From an uncultured Prevotella sp. (GTDB lineage: Bacteria; Bacteroidota; Bacteroidia; Bacteroidales; Bacteroidaceae): DNA of 8,585 nt. The first letter of the stretch is position 1. Each line of letters opens with the position of its first letter. The position numbers and the translations under genes were made by a program. Location of the stretch: assembly GCA_937889855.1 (NCBI GenBank), contig CALBYK010000041.1, positions 1 to 8,585 on the forward strand, read 5' to 3'. This document shows positions 7,789-8,585 of this stretch, one piece after another. The notes below the pieces were generated by a model. That model was not told the origin of the DNA. It was given only the letters and a program-made list of their open reading frames with translations, and did no database searches.

Positions 7789-8181
7789 ATGACACAAGCC
7801 GAAGTTTGCCCGATAGACATGAAGGTTCTTATGAACCACATATACGAGTACCAGAAAGGTGTTCGCCGTATGGTTTTGTTCACATTCAAGAAAGAGTATG
7901 CCTCCTTTGCCTTGCGCCGTCTTGAGAGCCAGGGCATAGAATATATCATGCAGCCTGTAGGCGGAGACAACATCAACCTCTACTTTGGGCGCAAGGAATG
8001 TCTTGACGCCATACGGCTCATCGTCACGCGGCCTCTCAACCAGCTAACGCCAGAGGAGGATTTCATTCTTGGCGCGTTGCTTGGCTACGACATCTGCATG
8101 CAGTGTGAGCGTTATTGCAAGCGCCGGCGCAAGTGCGACGAGTGCAGGCACGACTGTGAGGCATGCAAACATACGGCATAG
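7789..8181 (+). CDS. DUF2023-like small protein with a cysteine-rich C-terminal tail
   Basis: A 130-residue soluble protein with no signal peptide or membrane segment; molecular function unknown. The core MKVLMNHIYEYQKGVRRMVL (11-30), then IEYIMQPVGGDNINLYFG (50-67) and LTPEEDFILGALLGYDICMQ (86-105), resembles the small DUF2023 family of Bacteroidales. I recall, without having checked, that the Porphyromonas gingivalis member lies next to a flavodoxin gene; none is visible here. The tail has seven cysteines (103, 106, 110, 116, 119, 123, 126) arranged as two CxxCxxxC units plus one more cysteine, amid Lys and Arg. This suggests metal binding or redox chemistry but does not prove it. The start at 7789 is chosen because the promoter's predicted transcription start lies between it and the more upstream in-frame ATG at 7696. 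ATG at 7819 is an alternative that would begin at the conserved core. The gene has its own promoter and ends in a shared terminator. Confidence 0.82.
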   Translation: MTQAEVCPIDMKVLMNHIYEYQKGVRRMVLFTFKKEYASFALRRLESQGIEYIMQPVGGDNINLYFGRKECLDAIRLIVTRPLNQLTPEEDFILGALLGYDICMQCERYCKRRRKCDECRHDCEACKHTA

Positions 8182-8239
8182 CCGTACAGGGACATGGTGT
8201 TTTCTGTCGCTTTTTATAGCAACCTTTTTGCTGTATACA

Positions 8240-8277
8240 AAAAAAGGAAGCTCTAATGTTTGGAAGCTTCCTTTTTT
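8240..8277. terminator. Bidirectional rho-independent terminator between convergent genes
   Basis: The arms at 8240-8252 and 8265-8277 form a perfect 13-bp stem (AAAAAAGGAAGCT with AGCTTCCTTTTTT) around a 12-base loop. There is a T tract on the plus-strand 3' side and an A tract on the other side, so it reads as a terminator from both directions. It serves the DUF2023-like gene (stop at 8181) and the FMN-binding gene on the minus strand (stop at 8286). Confidence 0.88.
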
Positions 8278-8285
8278 GATTTTTC

Positions 8286-8585
8286 TTATTTCTTGTTCTC
8301 CTTATAATACTTCAGGCCGCCCTTGACGTTCTGAAGTATAGCCTTGGATGAATATGTGGCACCGCTCACGCCGTCTACCTTCATTGTTGAGGCCTCGTCA
8401 ACAGTTTTGCCGATGAATTTCTTGTAGAGTTCCTCGGCACGCGCGAACACGGCAGGGGTTTCCTGGTTGGGCAACGACTCAATCTTTGTTATCCTGCTTC
8501 CCTTTATGTAAATCTTCACCGGTGTCTTGCCCTGGAATCCACGCGCCTTTACAATAGACGATGTATTGACGATGGCAGTGCCATT
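8286..8585 (-). CDS. FMN-binding domain protein, N-terminus beyond the right edge
   Basis: The last 99 residues of a protein whose minus-strand frame stays open to the window edge, so the in-frame GTG at 8519 is internal and not the start. The visible part covers an FMN-binding domain of the NqrC/RnfG type (PF04205-like): GTAIVN near the edge, GFQGKTPVKIYIKGSRITKI (visible residues 16-35), NQETP (40-44), and the flavinylation motif DGVSGATYSS (71-80). In this family the threonine of SGAT (here visible residue 77) carries covalently bound FMN through a phosphoester bond, attached by the ApbE flavin transferase. Such domains act outside the cytoplasmic membrane in electron transfer, so an N-terminal signal peptide or membrane anchor is expected beyond the edge but cannot be seen. 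The protein ends soon after the domain (KYYKENKK), so it lacks C-terminal partners such as a reductase domain. It converges with the DUF2023-like gene. Confidence 0.88.
   Translation of the reverse strand, partial: NGTAIVNTSSIVKARGFQGKTPVKIYIKGSRITKIESLPNQETPAVFARAEELYKKFIGKTVDEASTMKVDGVSGATYSSKAILQNVKGGLKYYKENKK

Noticed and set aside
8146..8169. CxxxCxxC spacing (Cys119, Cys123, Cys126) as a radical-SAM motif
   Set aside because: The motif sits at the extreme C-terminus of a small protein without the radical-SAM barrel, so the spacing is coincidental.
8069..8326. Plus-strand open frame of 85 codons overlapping the end of the DUF2023-like gene
   Set aside because: It runs out of frame through that gene and across the terminator hairpin, with no start signal or family resemblance.

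Overview
The window looks like chromosomal DNA of an anaerobic member of the Bacteroidales, most probably Prevotella or a close relative. The evidence is the promoter style (a -33 TTTC/TTG element, then about 20 bases, then TAnnTTTG), weak or absent Shine-Dalgarno sequences, AT-rich intergenic gaps between GC-richer genes, and the families present: a B12-dependent ribonucleotide reductase, a long Bacteroidetes-type M16 protease, a DUF2023-like protein and a small FMN-binding domain protein. The genus is an inference from protein style, not from a search.

Layout, left to right. Bases 2-2473 on the minus strand hold nrdJ, a class II (adenosylcobalamin-dependent) ribonucleotide reductase; 824 residues are visible and the C-terminus lies beyond the left edge. 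A 250-base gap (2474-2723) carries two divergent promoters of the same design, one for nrdJ and one for typA. typA (2724-4526, plus) encodes the ribosome-associated GTPase TypA/BipA and ends in a clear rho-independent terminator. Next is a 969-residue secreted M16 zinc metalloprotease (4700-7609, plus), followed after 9 bases by a perfect inverted repeat with 23-bp arms. A 130-residue DUF2023-like protein with a cysteine-rich tail follows (7789-8181, plus) and has its own promoter. It converges on an FMN-binding domain protein (8286-8585, minus), whose N-terminus lies beyond the right edge. A hairpin with A and T tracts between these two genes can terminate transcription from both sides.

The genes read as independent, mostly single-gene transcription units rather than one pathway: nucleotide reduction, translation and stress GTPase, envelope proteolysis, and two small genes of redox or unknown role. 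I see no mobile element, CRISPR array, RNA gene or defence system, and nothing I would call a new multi-gene system. The items most worth a second look are the perfect 23-bp inverted repeat, the paired CxxCxxxC tail of the DUF2023-like protein, the mirrored nrdJ/typA promoters, and the lack of room for a B12 riboswitch in front of a B12-dependent enzyme.
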